64,000 bases of DNA from Thinopyrum elongatum (GCA_011799875.1 CM022297.1:73846488-73910487); one strand, 5' to 3'. Shown: positions 43,348-58,139, counted from the stretch's first letter. Translations and numbers: made by a program. The notes: generated from the sequence alone by a model not told the origin.

Positions 43348-44832
43348 TGATGACCCCCAAGTATAGGGATCAATCGTAGTCTTGTCGATAAGAAGTGTCG
43401 AACCCAACGACGAGTAGAAGAAGTGAAAGGAAATGACAAGTGGTTTCAGCAAGGTTTTCTGCAAGACACTGAAATTGTCGGGTAAACAGGTAGTTTGATA
43501 GCAGATAATGTGAACGAGCAAGTAACAGTAACGTAAATAAAGTGCAGCAAGGTAGCCCAATACCTTTGTGGCAAAGACAGTCCAAAACGGTCTCTTATAA
43601 TAAGCAAAGCGTTCTTGAGGGACAAGGGGAATTTCATCTAGTCACTTTCATCATGTTGGTTTGATTCGTGTTCGGCTACTTGTTAATTTGATATGTGGGG
43701 ACCGGTGCTTAGGGTGTCTTTACTAGAACAAACTCTACTTATGATTAACCCCCTCGCAAGCATCCACAACATGAGAAAAGTATTAAGATAAAATCTAACC
43801 ATAGCATTAAACTTTTGGATCCAATCGGTCCCTTACGAAGTAGCGCATAAACTAGAGGGTTTAAGCTCTGTCACTCTAGCAACCCATCATCTAATAACTA
43901 CTCCACTGCATTCCTTAGGCCCAAATATGGTGAAGTGCCATGTAGTCGATGTTCACATGACACCATAAGGAATCACAACATACATATCATCAAAATATCG
44001 AACACATATCAAGTTCATTATATTACTTGCAACAAGATTTCTCCCGTGACCTCAAGAACAAAAGTAACTACTCACTAATGATAATCATACTCAAGATCAG
44101 TGGGGTATTAAATAGCATAATGGATCGAACATATAATCTTCCACCAAATAAAACCATATAGTAATCAACTACAAGATGTAATCAACACTACTAGTCATCA
44201 CAGGTACCAATCTGAGGGTTCCGGTACAAAGATTGAACACAAGAGATGAACTAGGATTTGAGAGGAGATGGTGTTGTTGAAGATGTGATGAAGATTGACC
44301 TCCCAAGATGAGAGGGTGTTGGTGATGACGATGGCTTCAATTTCCCCCTAGGGAGGGAGTTCCCCGGCGAAATCGCCCGCCAGAGGGCAAAAGTGCTCCT
44401 GCCCAAGTTCCCCTTGAGACGGCGGCGCTCCATCCGAAAGTCCTCTCTTTATTCTAGGTCAAAAATGACTATATACCAGAAGATGGGCACCGGAGGTGGT
44501 CCGTGCTGAGCACAACCCACCAGGGCGCGCCTGGGGCCCTGGCGCGCCCTGGTGTCTTGTGCTCACAGGTGGGCCCCTCCGGTAGTTATTTGCTCCAGTA
44601 TTTTTATAATATTCCAAAACAATTCTTCGTAATTTTTAGCTCATTGGAGATGTGCAGAATAGGTAACTCTGACATAACTTTTTCAGGTCCAGAATTCCAG
44701 CTGTCGGCATTCTCCCTTTTTGTAGACCTTGCATATTATAAGAGAAAAGGCATTAGAATTACTCATAAAGCATATTATGCATAAAAACATATAAATAACA
44801 GTAGGAAAACATGATGCAAAATGAACGTATCA
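43348..44832 (-). mobile_element. LTR of retrotransposon B, third copy
   Basis: Same ends as 12431-13947 (TGATGACC...CGTATCA on the plus strand) with scattered one-base losses. It includes the GGCGCGCC hairpin (about 44510-44566). Its flank is the same FAR1-like fragment as in the first copy, so it is not an independent insertion. Confidence 0.85.
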
Positions 44833-45155
44833 TCTTAGGCCTCCCAATCTCCCTCCGTTTAGCTGGTGGCAATAAGCCTTCAAGTATGTTTCCCGATTCG
44901 TTCGCTGAATTGTTGTCATCATGACCATAGCACTATGTCTTTCAACTCCTGCAGCAACCACAACGTCTGTGATTGAACCTGGTTCAAAACATCTCCCTTC
45001 TCAGCTAGCCTGTCTTCTAGTCCTAACCTGTCCCGCATCTCTGTAACGGCTTCATTTCAGCAGCACATTTCTTGAAGCATGTTTATTACATATAGGAAAC
45101 TCTTCCTTCTCGGTGGCCACCTTCAATATTAGGTGTCATAGAGAGGCTCGTTTAG
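44833..45155 (-). pseudogene. FAR1-like fragment, third copy
   Basis: Nearly identical to 13948-14270, again cut by the LTR at the same base. Confidence 0.3.
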
Positions 45156-45935
45156 AACTACAAGACTTGCGTGGAGGCTATTAGAGGTGCTATGGGTTCG
45201 ACAGATGTGAAGTTCGAATTCATGACGGAGAGGATAAAAACTGTTTCCTGTCACTCCGGGCGAAGATAACACAAGGAGTGGGACAATTGTGATTGAAATC
45301 AGATATGGCGAGAAGAGCCTCTCTCCGATGGCTACTAAACACCATGCTGGTTTAGGGCATTGTTACTAACAATGGACGCAATACGAGATTGACAAGATGC
45401 CAACCAAGACGATGAAGGGGTCTACATCACTCCATACCGACACAGTACACGACTTGTGTCGTGATGGTGCTGCAACACTGAAGTTGGGATAACAAACAAT
45501 TGCTCCGAGCCTTCCATGCTTTCGCTACTCAGGGGGAGCTGGGAACCAACATGTCATGCGGCGAAGAAGGCGGACTTAGCGTGCTGATAGTCATGTCTTC
45601 GAAGGGCCACATTTTCGTAATGTGTGCCAGTTGGTGAGGATCTCCTGACCAGCAGTAGGTTTGAACCGTTCGGTCGGGAAACAAAGGGAAAGCTGATAAA
45701 TAACTGGTGCAGCACCCAGCAAAGACTTTTACCATGCGAATTGGAATGATAGAAGCATTATCATCTCACATGCTAGATCGCAGATGTGAAGGATGTTAAA
45801 AAGGATTTCTGAATGTTGTGCCAGACAGAGTGGGATGAATTCTTGGCTAAACTGAGCGAGGCCATAGCAAGTACCAAAAGCAGAGCTAGCAGCAGCAAAA
45901 GCAACAAGTGAAGAAGTGAAGAATGGAACATAACC
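45156..45935 (+). pseudogene. RIP-like pseudogene, third copy
   Basis: Same fragment as 14271-15050 with the same stops, and the same Glu...His in the active-site helix (about 45600-45613). A few additional single-base deletions. Confidence 0.45.
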
Positions 45936-46294
45936 AGTACTGCTCATTATATATATGAACTCTATTGCTAGATTATTTCCATAACCATCCTTCGTTACTT
46001 AGTGAAGATTGTAATGAACCACTCTAAGTATTGTCTACACGGTTGATCCAGTCAGTAAGACTAATATTTTGCAATCAGTTTGTGTGTTGCTTGACTTTTC
46101 TCTTTCCACATGCTATATGTATGCGTTTTGCTACTATCCATATGTTCTTCCACATATGATGCACAAAATGTTTAATGTGTATGAAACATAAAATAAATAC
46201 TGCAAACAAAACTTGATGTAATGACATGAGGAACATACTCATAATAAATGACAAATTCTTCCCGTCTATAGTTTTCCAAGCGGTGTCAACTCTC

Positions 46295-46680
46295 AACAGC
46301 CTTCCAAGTAACCTGACAGAAATTTTTGTGGAATCGTGAAGATACACCACCTCATGCACTGTTCCATGATACCATGAACCAATCGACCTTCCCACATACA
46401 ACACGGAAGCTCTTGAGAAAAACCGCCATCTTTCGTGGATCCTTTCAATGAAGAAATTAAGATAACTGTGTCTCATCACTCCGATGACCGAACTCATTCT
46501 GCAACCTGATTCTGTAACTCCGGAAAAGAAGCGGATCACATCTCTGAATCCAATGGTCTTTGCATAAAGACTCAGATTAAGGCCATTGACAGCAGCACGA
46601 AGTATTCACATCAACCTTTGCTTGACTGCATTCTGCAACACCAGAAAATTCATATCCAATTCAACTCTCCCATACAGACG
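46295..46680 (-). pseudogene. DUF6598-like fragment, third copy
   Basis: Same as 15423-15800; 'TSGFRDVIRFFSGVTESG' and 'YHGTVHEVVYLHDSTKIS' are preserved in two frames. Confidence 0.35.
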
Positions 46681-48034
46681 CAAAAAAATCAATGAATGGT
46701 CATGTTTTGAACATGTCACAAACTCAGTACACCCTCAATCAGAAGGTCATCTTTCCGCCCGTCTTCTGTTGGTCATCAGTCCATACACAATGCTTGAATT
46801 CTAAAAACACACGACATATCATGGAAATACATCGGCAGGGCTAGTCAGTATAAATGTTCAATGCTCTATATAAGTATGAACAACCACATGTGCAGGAATA
46901 GAACGAAGACAAGTGTTGTTTAGTAGTGATTATCTTACTTTGAATGTTGCTTTCAAGGAAAGAAAGTTCGAGTTGCACGTTAAAGGAGACTTTGAATATA
47001 CCCTTAGAATACACATTATAATGTGTTGCAGCATGGATTAATGTGTGTATGCTACGGTTTGGGGAGAGGCTCTCCCTCCTAGGGGCATAGAAGAACCGAT
47101 CATGCCTTAATAATTAAAAGATAAACTTTCAAACAAAGCGATCACAAAGATCCTCGGAGGGCCTCGTTGAAATCTGGATTTAGGTACACATACTTTCAGA
47201 CTCACATATAGTGTGATATTGGTCACCAAAGCAATGCTTGTCCTTCTAAACATGGGGATCATTGAATGCACGAAAAAGACGGATCATCGGAGGGCCTCGT
47301 TGAATATCTGGATTTAGGTACAGAGCATCACTCTGCTCACAATGTTCGCTGCTAACCCTTGGAAAGCATCAACTGTAAAATGGCGGTATGTATCTACATG
47401 CAAAATCATTGAATTAATCAATCAAGAGAGAAAAATCAAGGATCTGGTTTAATCCAAGAAGAAATACCATATATTACTGATACCAGAGATATCATTGGAT
47501 GGTTCAAAATTCTGATGAATCAACTGAGGAAGTTAGCATGAACCTGGTTGCAACCAAAACATAGTATATATGCATTGGAATCAATGTGGCGAGAGAAACT
47601 GTGATGTGTGTGTTGTATATGTTCTGCAAATATGTTCAACGGGGAATATTGCATTGGAGTCCATGTTTCAAAAAGAACCTAGTTACAAATATGTTCACAG
47701 CATGTATAATCCGGCAGAAACTGCACTGTTAAAATGAGTAAACTTAACCAGATTACGAAGGATTAACAATCTCAGTAAATTAACCAGATTACGGTTTTAA
47801 GTCACTTGAAGATTGTCCTTGAAACTTACCCATAAAATAATTGTTGATATATATTATTAGTCATTATTTTCCATCGGAGCAGTATGCTACACTACTACTC
47901 AAATGCCAAACATGCCAAAATCTTTGTAGCTACTATATTCTAACCCAATTCAGTTTGAAACTGAAATAGTTTCTTGATCTTTTATTCTCCTCTTCTTTGG
48001 ATCTGGGGGTTACACAGCAGCATATATATTTTAA

Positions 48035-51000
48035 TGTAGGGGTGGATACCGGACTGGTTCCGACCTTACTCGGATTGATTTAACATGCTGATCCCCTGTC
48101 TCGGAAAATGTCACAAATGTTGTACATGATCATGTTTCACATGGTTTCCTTATGCAAGCTCCTTTAGAAATCCATAAATAGTCATATGACACAGACGCGG
48201 TGCGTAGGTGGATAATACCATGAGGGGTTCACATGATAAAAAAGGTAGCACGAATATAATGCATTTTTGTCATGTGGGGCGGGTAGCGGCAATGAAAGAG
48301 GAGTCTAACATGATGGCAAAGTGTAGGAAGAAGGGCGTGATTGGCTGAAATAGTAAATGGCCAAATCGATCGTATATCTATGACGATCCAAGTTTCTTCA
48401 TAATTATTTTTCAAAAATTCCGCCAGCCGCATTCTAGTTTGGCCTGACATAATACAAATAGCACTTGATGGCCGGCCATTTGCGATGGACAGGTTTGTCA
48501 TAGAGATCGCCAGTCGGACATAAGGATGCTTAGGGACATAGGGACATTCATACTTGGCACCAAGTCACTGCGTTCCACGATGGTTCATACCAGGTCATAT
48601 CAAGGCAAGACAAAAGATTATCATTTTTACCACGATGAAAGTTAAATCCTACTTTAGTAATTTTTTCTAGATTCGAGATATATCTACCACAGAAAACAAT
48701 TATGTGGTTGATGTGAAATCATATGCAGCACATACATCGTTGTCATGGTATTCAACCCATATGCCACCAAAACTTGTGATCGTGGTATTATCAATCACAA
48801 TTGGTAGTTCATGGTAAAAGTGCTCTAAAATTCATACTTCCACACACAGGAAAAAACTGTGTTAGATCAGCAGTTTCTTATTGTGAAGTTCCATATACAA
48901 TGCCTTGGGCCCATTCGAAAAATATCCCTCTTGTGTCGCACACACACAAACAATGGATGCTATCTCTAGGCCAATTGTTTGGTGCCATAAACACCACAAC
49001 AACAAGAATAGGTTTGCTCTTCCATTATCTATATTTTCATAATTGTCTGACAGTCACTATTAAGAGTATTCCATGAGAACAAATAGATTATGTCTATTCC
49101 TTGCTCTAGATCCAAGGCATACAATATCAGGATAACTTAATCAGTTCGAAATAGTATATTTTGAATTATTTATTGAACTTCAAGTCCACATAGCATAGTT
49201 GAATATAAGTTCTACTAAAGGAAACAAATTTGCAGTTGCAAAGGCCACCGATTAGCCTCTCACACCAAAGCTGGCGGACCTTGTCACCCCAGTCAACCGA
49301 GCCTATCTGTTGCATGATCATTTGGTGCAGAACACGAGCACATAGCGATCCACTACAATTCTCTCTCTACCACAAAGATAATAAAAGTCACACAATAATT
49401 TTGAGAAGTTTGTCGTGATGGCATGACTTGTTACACACCATTGCATAGAAGTTTCAAACTGGCGAAAAGCTAATAGACAAACAAGAATGTGCTTCAACAT
49501 CGTATTTAAAAAATCTGAAGTCAATATTTCTTAAAATGTTATGTTGAATTTCTAGGTTCATCCTTTGAAATAAATTATGGCCTAGTCTATTTAATCAAAA
49601 ACAAAAAAGGAGAGAATAGACATGCATAAGTAGTGCTTCCTAACACACAAGTATCACCAAAATACAGGCGAAGGCAGATCTTCCATCACTTCTTGAATTC
49701 TACATCCTAACATGACCCAAGGTGAAAATTTATAATGTCAGTGATAAGAAATGACGTGCACGTGTAATCTTAGAGAAAGACATAGTTAGTGCATCCAAAA
49801 GATATATGACCAATTTCAAAGGGTGGTCCTAGCGAGGACATATAAACAATATACTAAGTCAAAAGGATATGGAATGATGTTCCATCTCTAAATTCCGAGA
49901 GGAAGAAACTAAACAGTGTATCCAAAAGATTTAGTGCCACGTACCAAGAGGCGGTCTGCAGGGAGAATCACAGGGACGATAATAAAATAAAAAGATATGG
50001 AATGTCGTAACATCTCTAAATTTCTATGAGGAGGAAATATGAATGTGCATCCATAGGATATCATCACCATGTACGAGAAGTGGCCCAATGAGAGCCAAAC
50101 AGGAAATATCTATCAAAGAATACACGATGAGGTGTCATCGCTAGATTTTTAGAGAAATAAATATTGAAGTTCATCCATAGGATATGATGACAAAGTTACA
50201 AAAGATGGACCCCATTTGAAGTTATTCTTTATTTACAACAATTTAATCAAATGGTAGGATTGTTCATGACTTATCCTCAAAAGTGTGAAGAATGATGCAT
50301 CCAACTATATAAGTCAGTGAAACATGAGAATATATTGTACATGCACACCAAATAGTTAGGTTTAGTTGAAAATGCATTCCACGTTGAGGAGCATTTGGTG
50401 ATATACGTGGGGGAGCCACTAGACAATGTATTATTCTAACATGATTTTCTTGAATTGATATATAGTAGTAAACATTCCAATTGAAAAATAAGTACATCCT
50501 AGAGGCAAGTTACAAAGTTTTTTCCCACAATGTTACGAAGTTGTATTACATTATGTGGATTTCATTTTGGATAATGTATCATGTCATTTTTAAAAGAATA
50601 TATATATATTATACAAAAAGATGTGAACTTATTTAGGAAATTAGAGATGATAGTGAACCATATTTTTTTGAAACCATAATTAATTTAAAAGAATGCAAAT
50701 CAAATTAGAGATGGTTGCCTTTGTTAGATTAGAAATACCTGCTAATCTAGTGAACGCATTATTCATCCTCTCGAAACAGGTTTCGCCCGCTTTATAGATA
50801 AAGCATTAGTCCATACAACCAAGTACCAAGCTCAACCCGAAAATAAGACTGCTGGGGCCACAGCACAATCGCGCCCAAAAAGGAAGAAGAAGAAACATAA
50901 AAAGCCACCTGGGGCAAATATCTTAGTGAACGCATTATTCACCTCGCGCTCGTATTCAATCTAGGTGGAACTAATCCCATCATGAGCCCCACCACCCCGG

Positions 51001-53722
51001 TGCGTTGTGTTAGGCGTATTGTTTCATGGCATGATCAAGGTGCATGTTGATAGAAAATGGCACCCGCGTGGGATGCAGGGAGCGGTGACATAGATTCTTC
51101 ACACACCTCACGACACTGAGAAAAAAAAACGGCATACGACAACGGTACGGGGACTGGTTCCGTCCTTGCTCGGATTGATTTTACATGCTCGTCCTCCTAC
51201 TAGGAAAATGTCATAAATGTTGTACATGATCATGTTTCACCTGGTTTCCCTTTTGCAAGCTCCTTTAGAAATCCATAAAAGACTCACAAGACACAGACAT
51301 GGTGCGTGGAAGGTGGATATACCATGAGTGAGTTACACATCGATAAAAAAGGTAGCATGGACATAATGCATTTTTGTCATGTGGGGTGGGTAGCGGCCGA
51401 AAGGAAGTCTAACATGATATCATAGTGTAGGAACGACGGCCATATGGGATAACATAGTAATGGGCCAAATCGACCGTATAACTATGTTGATCCAAGTTTC
51501 TTCATAATATTATTTGAAAAATTCCGCCAGCGCATTCCAGTTTGGCCTAAGCATAATACAAATAGCATTTGATGGGTCGACCATTTGCGATGGACTAGGT
51601 TTGTCATAGAGTATCGTCACGTCAGACATAAGGATGCTTACGTGGACATAGGAACATTCATACTTGGCCACCAGTCATCGAGTTCCATGATGGTTCATAC
51701 CACATCATATCAAGGCAAGACAGAAGATTAATGTTTTTAGCACGATGAAAGTTAAATCCTGCTTTAGTATTTTTTTTCTAGATTCAAGATATATCTACCA
51801 CAGAAAACAATTATGTGGTAGATGTGAAATCATATGACCACATACATTGTTGTCGTGGTATATGTCAACCCATATGCCACAAAAAACTTGTGATCCGTGG
51901 TATATTCAATCACAATTGGCAGTTCATAGTAAAAGTGCCCTGGAGGCTAAATCATACTTCCACCAAAGGAAAAAACTGTGTTAGATCAGCAAATTTCTTA
52001 TTGCGAAGTTCCATATACAGGCCTCGGGCCCATTCGGAATATCCCTCTTTGTGCTGCAGAAGGGTGCTTAGGCTATATAAATAACCTTAAGGGTGATTCA
52101 CACAAATAATGAATGCTTATCTCTATGCCAATTGTTTGGTGCCATAACAACAACCACAATAATTATAGGTTGCTCTTCCATTATCTATATTTTTTCTTAA
52201 TTGTATGACACCACCATTAAGAAGTATTCCATGAGAACAAATAGATTATGTCTATTACCTTGCTCTAGATCAAAGGCATAAAATCTCATGCATAAATAAA
52301 TCAGTCCCAAATAGTATATGATGAATTATTTATTGATAACTTCAAGTCCACTTAGCATAGTTCAATATAAGTTCTATTTAAGGAAAAAATCTTGCAGTTG
52401 CAAAAGCCACTGATTTGCCTATCACACTGAAGCTGGCGGACCTTGTCACCCAGTCCAATGAGCATATCTTTTTGCATGATCGTTCGGTGCAGGCACGAGC
52501 AGATAGCGTTCCCACTTACAATTCTCTGTGTACCACCAAGATAATAAAGTCACACCATAATAGTGGAGAAGTTTGTCGTGATGGCACGACTTCTTACACC
52601 ATCGCATAGAAGTTTCAAACTGGCGAAAAGTTAATAGACATACAAGAATGTGCTTCACATCATATTAAAAAATCCAAAGTCAATATTTTCTTAAAATGTT
52701 TATGGTGATATTTCTAGGTTCATCCTTTGAAATAAAATGCCCTAGGCAATCTAATCAAAAACAACAAAAGAGAGCACAACCTGCATAAGTAGTGCTTCCT
52801 AACAAACAAGTATCACCAAAATACAGGCGAAGGTAGATCTTCCGTCCATTCCTGAATTCTACATACTAACATGACGCAAGGTGACAATTTATAATGTCAA
52901 TGATATGAAATGGCGTGCCACGTGTAATCTTGTAGAGAAATACATAAATAGTGCCTCCAAAGATATACTGACCAATTACAAAGGGGTGGTCTAGCGAGGG
53001 ACATATAGAAAATACACTAAGTCAAAAGGATATGAATGACGTTCATATCTCTAAATTCTAAGAGGAAGAAACTAAATGTGTATCCAAAAGATTTAGTGGC
53101 CAGGTATCAGGGTGGTCCCCGGGAGAATCATAGGGCGATACATAAAATCAAAAGATATAGAACGTAACATCTCTACATTCGTAAGGAAGGATATGAATGT
53201 GCGTGCAGAAGATTCATTACCATGTACCGAGAAGTGGTCCCCAACGAGAGCCAAACAGGAAATATCTATAAAAGATACATGATGAGGTGCCATCGCTAGA
53301 TTCTAGAGAAATAAATATTGAAGCGCATCATAAGATATCATGACAAAGTTACAAAAGGTGGACCCCATTTGAAGTTATTCTTATTTACATGTAGGGGACT
53401 GGTTCCGTCCTTGCTCAGATTGATTTGACATGCTCATCCTCCGTCTAGGAAAATGTCATAAATGTTGTACATGATCTTGTTTCACATGGTTTTCCTTTTG
53501 CAAGCTCCTAGAAATCCATAAGAGTCATATGACACAGACGTGGTGCGTAGAAGGTGGATAATATATACCATGAGTGAGTTACACATTGATAAAAAAGGTA
53601 GCATGAACATAATGCATTTTTGTCATGTGGGGTGGGTAGCGGCAACGAAAGAGGTGTCTAACATGATGGCAAAGTGTAGGAACGACGGCCGTATGGGCTG
53701 AAATAGTAATGGGCCAATCCGA
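48035..53722. repeat. R1-R2-R3 tandem repeat, third copy
   Basis: R1 48035-51145, R2 51146-53389, R3 53390-53722, matching 17220-22985 with few indels. It includes the 130-bp subrepeats (R1 at about 49790-50240). Confidence 0.8.
50744..50946 (-). mobile_element. Truncated LINE, third copy
   Basis: Same insertion as 19972-20172; duplications at 50744-50770 and 50919-50946, the second with two small indels. Confidence 0.75.
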
Positions 53723-53801
53723 GATGACAAAGTTACAAAACCCATGAAATTCGAAGCCATAATACGCCAACGACAATGATTTGGTAAACAGATCGCCATC
53801 A

Positions 53802-53988
53802 TGAGGACGACAACCCTAGATTCTGTCGAGCGGATTCAGGGGGACTCATAAGTTCCCCAACGACACCGAAGCTGATCGAACATTCTTCGTTGAAGAAGAA
53901 GTTAGAGGACCAAGACAAAAAAAGCAACACCTTCCGCTCCATTTGAACAGGCCTTGAAAAAAATGACCAAATGATCTCCGCCATCCTC
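53802..53988 (+). pseudogene. Unknown coding-like frame before the CACTA end, third copy
   Basis: Corresponds to 23066-23255. One G of the 'ATGGAGG' start is missing here, so the frame is shifted at once. Confidence 0.25.
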
Positions 53989-54646
53989 CACTAGTAGAAA
54001 ACAGGGCTTTGGTCCAGGCTTGGCCAGCCCATTAGTCCCGGTTCAGTGACGAACCGGGACCATGGGGGCATACGTCCCTGTTCGTGCGCCCAGGGGGCCG
54101 GCCGGGCCTGTGGGGCATTGGTCCCGGTTCGTCGGACCCTTTGGTCCCGGTTCCAGACATGAACCGGGACCAATGGGCCTCGCTCCTGGCCCACATCCAT
54201 TGGTCCGGTTCATGGCTGGAACCGGGACCAAAGGAGGTCCTTTAGTCCTGGTTCTCGCCACAACCGGGACCAATGAGTGCCTATATATACCCCCTCGCCC
54301 GCAAGCAGAGCACTCCACTGCTCTATTTTTTCTGGCCGGTTAGGGGAGGGCTTTGTGGTGCTCTAGCTCACCTCCTATGCACATGAGGTGTTCGATGAAA
54401 TGCCCGAGCCACACTACTTAAGCTTTCTTCTCTCCAAGCTCGACCTCCAAGCTCCATTTTCTCAAGATTTGTTTAGGTTTAGCGGTCCGTCAAGTCCGTC
54501 CCCTCTTCAACGCCGTCGATCGCCCGCGCCGATCTCATCGCCAGCACCACCGTGGTGAGCCTCTTGTTCTTATCTTCTTTCTAAATGAGAAAAATTCTTA
54601 CTTGTATGGTTTAGATAGATACTTGTATAATATTAAATGCACGCAG

Positions 54647-55875
54647 ATGAACCGGCAATGGATGTACGTGACAGACGCACCTCCGAGACATTAAGGGCGT
54701 GCATAATTTTCTCGAAGTGGCCGAGGCAAACAAGCAGAAGGGTTTATGTGTTGTCCATGCCATATGTGGGAATACGAAGTCTTACTCTGACCGGAAAATC
54801 CTTCACAACCACCTGCTTTATAAGGGTTTCATGGCACACTATAATGTTTGGACCAAGCACGGAGAAAGAGGGGTTATGATGGAGGACAGCGAAGAAGAAG
54901 AAGAGGATGTGACAACTATGTGCCCCCTGAATACGGTGATCCTGCAACGGGGGAAGCTGAAGACAAGAGGAACCAGGCGATGTGCCCGATGATGATCTCC
55001 GCCGGTCATGTTGATGCAAAGGACAGTGCGAAAGTGAAAGGGAAGTGAAGTTTGATCGCATGTTAGAGGATCACCAAAAAGGGTTGTACCCCAATTGCGA
55101 AGATGGCAACACAAAGCTCGGTACCGTACTGGAATTGCTGCAGTGGAAGGCAGAGAATGCTGTTCCTGACAAAGGATTGAGAAGCTACTGAAAATATGAG
55201 AAGAAGCTTCCAAAGGATAACGAATTGCCCGACAGTAAGTACGCAGCAAAGAAGGTCGTATGCCCTCTAGGATTGGAGGTGTAGAAGATACATGCATGCC
55301 CTAATGACTGCATCCTGTACCGCGGTGCGTACGAGGATTTGAACGCATGCCCGTATAGCGGTGCATTGCGGTATAAGATCAGACGAGATGACCCTGGTGA
55401 TGTTGACGGCGAGCCCCCCAGGAAGAGGGTTCCTGCGAAGGTGATGTGGTATGCTCCTATAATACCATGGTTGAAACGTTTGTTCAGAAACAAAGAGCAT
55501 GCCAAGTTGATGCGATGGCACAGAGAGGACCGTAAGAAAGACGGGAAGTTGAGAGCACCCGCTGACGGGTCGCAGTAGAGAAAACTCGAGAGAAAGTCTG
55601 GGAGGAGTTTGCAGGTGACGCAAGGAACGTATGGTTTGGTTTAAGCGCGGATGGCATTAATCCTTTGGGGAGCAGAGAGCAATCACAGCACCTGGCCCGT
55701 GACTCTATGTGTCTATAACCTTCCTCCTTGGCTGTGCATGAAGCGGAAGTTCATTATGATGCCAGTACTCATCCAAGGCCCTAAGCAACCCGGCAACGAC
55801 ATTGATGTACCTAAGGCCATTAGTGAAGAACTTTTACAGCTGTGGAATGGAAACGGGTATGTGTTAAGCGATGAA
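54647..55875 (+). pseudogene. TnpD transposase pseudogene, third copy
   Basis: Same gene as at 23926, with the same TAG after 'GLEV' (about 55282) and the same TAG after 'ADGSQ' (about 55576). It ends 'LWNGNGYVLSDEEYPWLRAQ', showing the jump into the 3' tail. Confidence 0.8.
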
Positions 55876-56009
55876 GAATATCCATGGTTACGCGCGCAAT
55901 AAGCAAAGGACACAAGCGAAGAAAAAGTGAAGAACTTTTCTCCACAACTATTATGATGATGCCTTTGATCTAGAATATCACTAGTTACATTGAAGAAAGA
56001 AATGCCTTT

Positions 56010-57180
56010 GTAACAGACGAGTTTCCGTATGAAACCTTGATACTTCGAAAGAGATTGTCCGTTTTGTACACGAAGTGCATCCAGTTTTTGTCATAACCCT
56101 CTCAACTTTTTAGAACATGCTATGTGGGTGAAATGATGATACCATGCCAACTTTCAACCTTTACAGAGTTCATTTGAAGTGCTTTTCAATTTCAGGGTCA
56201 ATAGCTCAAAAAATCAGTAAATGCATGAAAATAAAACAAATGAAGTCAAAAAGGGTTGAAAATTGATGATGTGCTTTGAATGGTGCATTTTGAACATACA
56301 AAAGAAAAAAAAATGAAATCCCTTTGTAACAGACGAGTTTCCGTATGAAACCCTGAACTTCGTCAGAGATTGTCGTTTTGTACACGAAGTGCATCCAGTT
56401 TTTGCCGTAACCCTCTCAACTTTTTAGCACATGCTATGTGGGTGAATGATGATACCATGCCAACTTTAACCTTTTCAGAGTTCATTTGTAGTGCTTTTCA
56501 ATTTCAAGGTCTTATAGCTCAAAAAAAATCAGTAAATGCATGAAAAATAACAAATGAAGTCAGAAAGGGTTGAAAATTGATGATGTGGCTTTGAATGGTG
56601 CATTTTGAAACACAAAAAGTCTGGAGTTCAAATAATTCAAAAAAATGAAATCCCTTTGTAACAGACGAGTTTCCGTAGAAACCCTGATACTTCGAAAGAG
56701 ATGTCGTTTTGTAACGCAAGTGCATCCAGTTTTTGTCGTAACCCTCTCAACTTTTTAGCACATGCTATGTGGGTGAAATGATGATACCATGCCAACTTTC
56801 AACCTTTTCAGAGTTCATTTGAAGTGCTTTTCAATTTCAGGGTCATATAGTTCAAAAAAATCAGTAAATGCATGAAAAATAACAAATGAAGTCAGAAAGG
56901 GTTGAAAATTGATGATGTGGCTTTGAATGGTGCATTTTGAACACACAAAAAGTCTGGAGTTCAAATAAGTTCAAAAAAATGAAATCCCTTTGTAACAAAC
57001 GAGTTTTCGTTCGAAACCCTGATACTTCGAAAGAGATTGCCCGTTTTGTACACGAAGTGCATCCAGTTTTTGCCGTAACCCTCTCAACTTTTTAGCACAT
57101 GCTATGTGGGTGAAATGATGATACCATGCCAACTTTCAACCTTTTCAGAGTTCATTTGTAGTGCTTTTCAATTTCAGGAT
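56010..57180. repeat. About 325-bp tandem repeats, third copy
   Basis: Unit starts at about 56012, 56319, 56646 and 56983, the same four units as 25300-26480 and in a cleaner version for the third and fourth units. Confidence 0.85.
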
Positions 57181-57346
57181 CATTTAGCGCAAAAAGAATG
57201 AACTAATAGCAAAAAGAATGAACTTAAAATAATCAATTAAAATATTCTGTTATGATCAACTAAAACAAAACTATAATATTCTTCAATAGCAAAAAAAATC
57301 AACTAAAAAGCTTTTATAAAACTCTAATAGCAAAAGGAATCAACTA

Positions 57347-57738
57347 NNNNNNNNNNNNNNNNNNNNNNNNNNNNNNNNNNNNNNNNNNNNNNNNNNNNNN
57401 NNNNNNNNNNNNNNNNNNNNNNNNNNNNNNNNNNNNNNNNNNNNNNNNNNNNNNNNNNNNNNNNNNNNNNNNNNNNNNNNNNNNNNNNNNNNNNNNNNNN
57501 NNNNNNNNNNNNNNNNNNNNNNNNNNNNNNNNNNNNNNNNNNNNNNNNNNNNNNNNNNNNNNNNNNNNNNNNNNNNNNNNNNNNNNNNNNNNNNNNNNNN
57601 NNNNNNNNNNNNNNNNNNNNNNNNNNNNNNNNNNNNNNNNNNNNNNNNNNNNNNNNNNNNNNNNNNNNNNNNNNNNNNNNNNNNNNNNNNNNNNNNNNNN
57701 NNNNNNNNNNNNNNNNNNNNNNNNNNNNNNNNNNNNNN
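57347..57738. other. Assembly gap (392 N)
   Basis: Unknown bases. The left side is the forward copy (matching about 26645) and the right side is the inverted copy (matching about 26860), so the gap sits at the turning point of a palindrome. Confidence 0.99.
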
Positions 57739-58139
57739 ACTGTGTTTTAACATTATATTCAAAAACAGATTTTGTTATTTTAGTTTCTACAAAAAATTCT
57801 TTATGATAATTCTTTTTTCTATTAAAGTTTCTAACAAAAATTCTTTATGATAATTCTTTTTGCTATTAATGTTTTGAACTAAAATACTTTGATAATTTAG
57901 TTGCATAAATTTTTTATAATTTTAGTTTCAAAAATACTGAGGTTTATAAAGCTTTTTAGTTGATTCCTTTTGCTATTAGAGTTTTATAAAGCTTTTTAGT
58001 TGATTTTTTTTGCTATTAAGAATATTATAGTTTTTGTTTTAGTTGATCATAACAGAATATTTTAATTGATTATTTAAGTTCATTCTTTTGCTATTAGTCA
58101 TTCTTTTTGCGCTAAATGATCCTGAATTGAAAAGCACTA

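Larger units (their letters stand above)
42749..57346 (+). repeat. Third copy, of 11816-26645, ending at the N gap
   Basis: Begins abruptly inside gag of retrotransposon B ('ATAATAATTTCTCTGAGAGC') and follows the first copy to 'AAAAGGAATCAACTA'. Differences are fewer than in the second copy and mostly single-base deletions (about four in the 140 bases after 45266). Confidence 0.9.
53989..57346 (+). mobile_element. Defective CACTA element, third copy, cut by the gap
   Basis: Terminus CACTAGTAGAAAACAGGG at 53989, subterminal repeats 54030-54275, TATA box 54281-54290, ATG 54647, tandem repeats 56010-57180. The AT-rich tail is lost in the N run. Confidence 0.85.

Noticed and set aside
42749..44832. 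An independent second retrotransposon B (solo LTR plus gag)
   Set aside because: It is flanked by the same FAR1-like fragment cut at the same base, and it begins at an abrupt breakpoint in gag. It is part of the third copy, not a new insertion.
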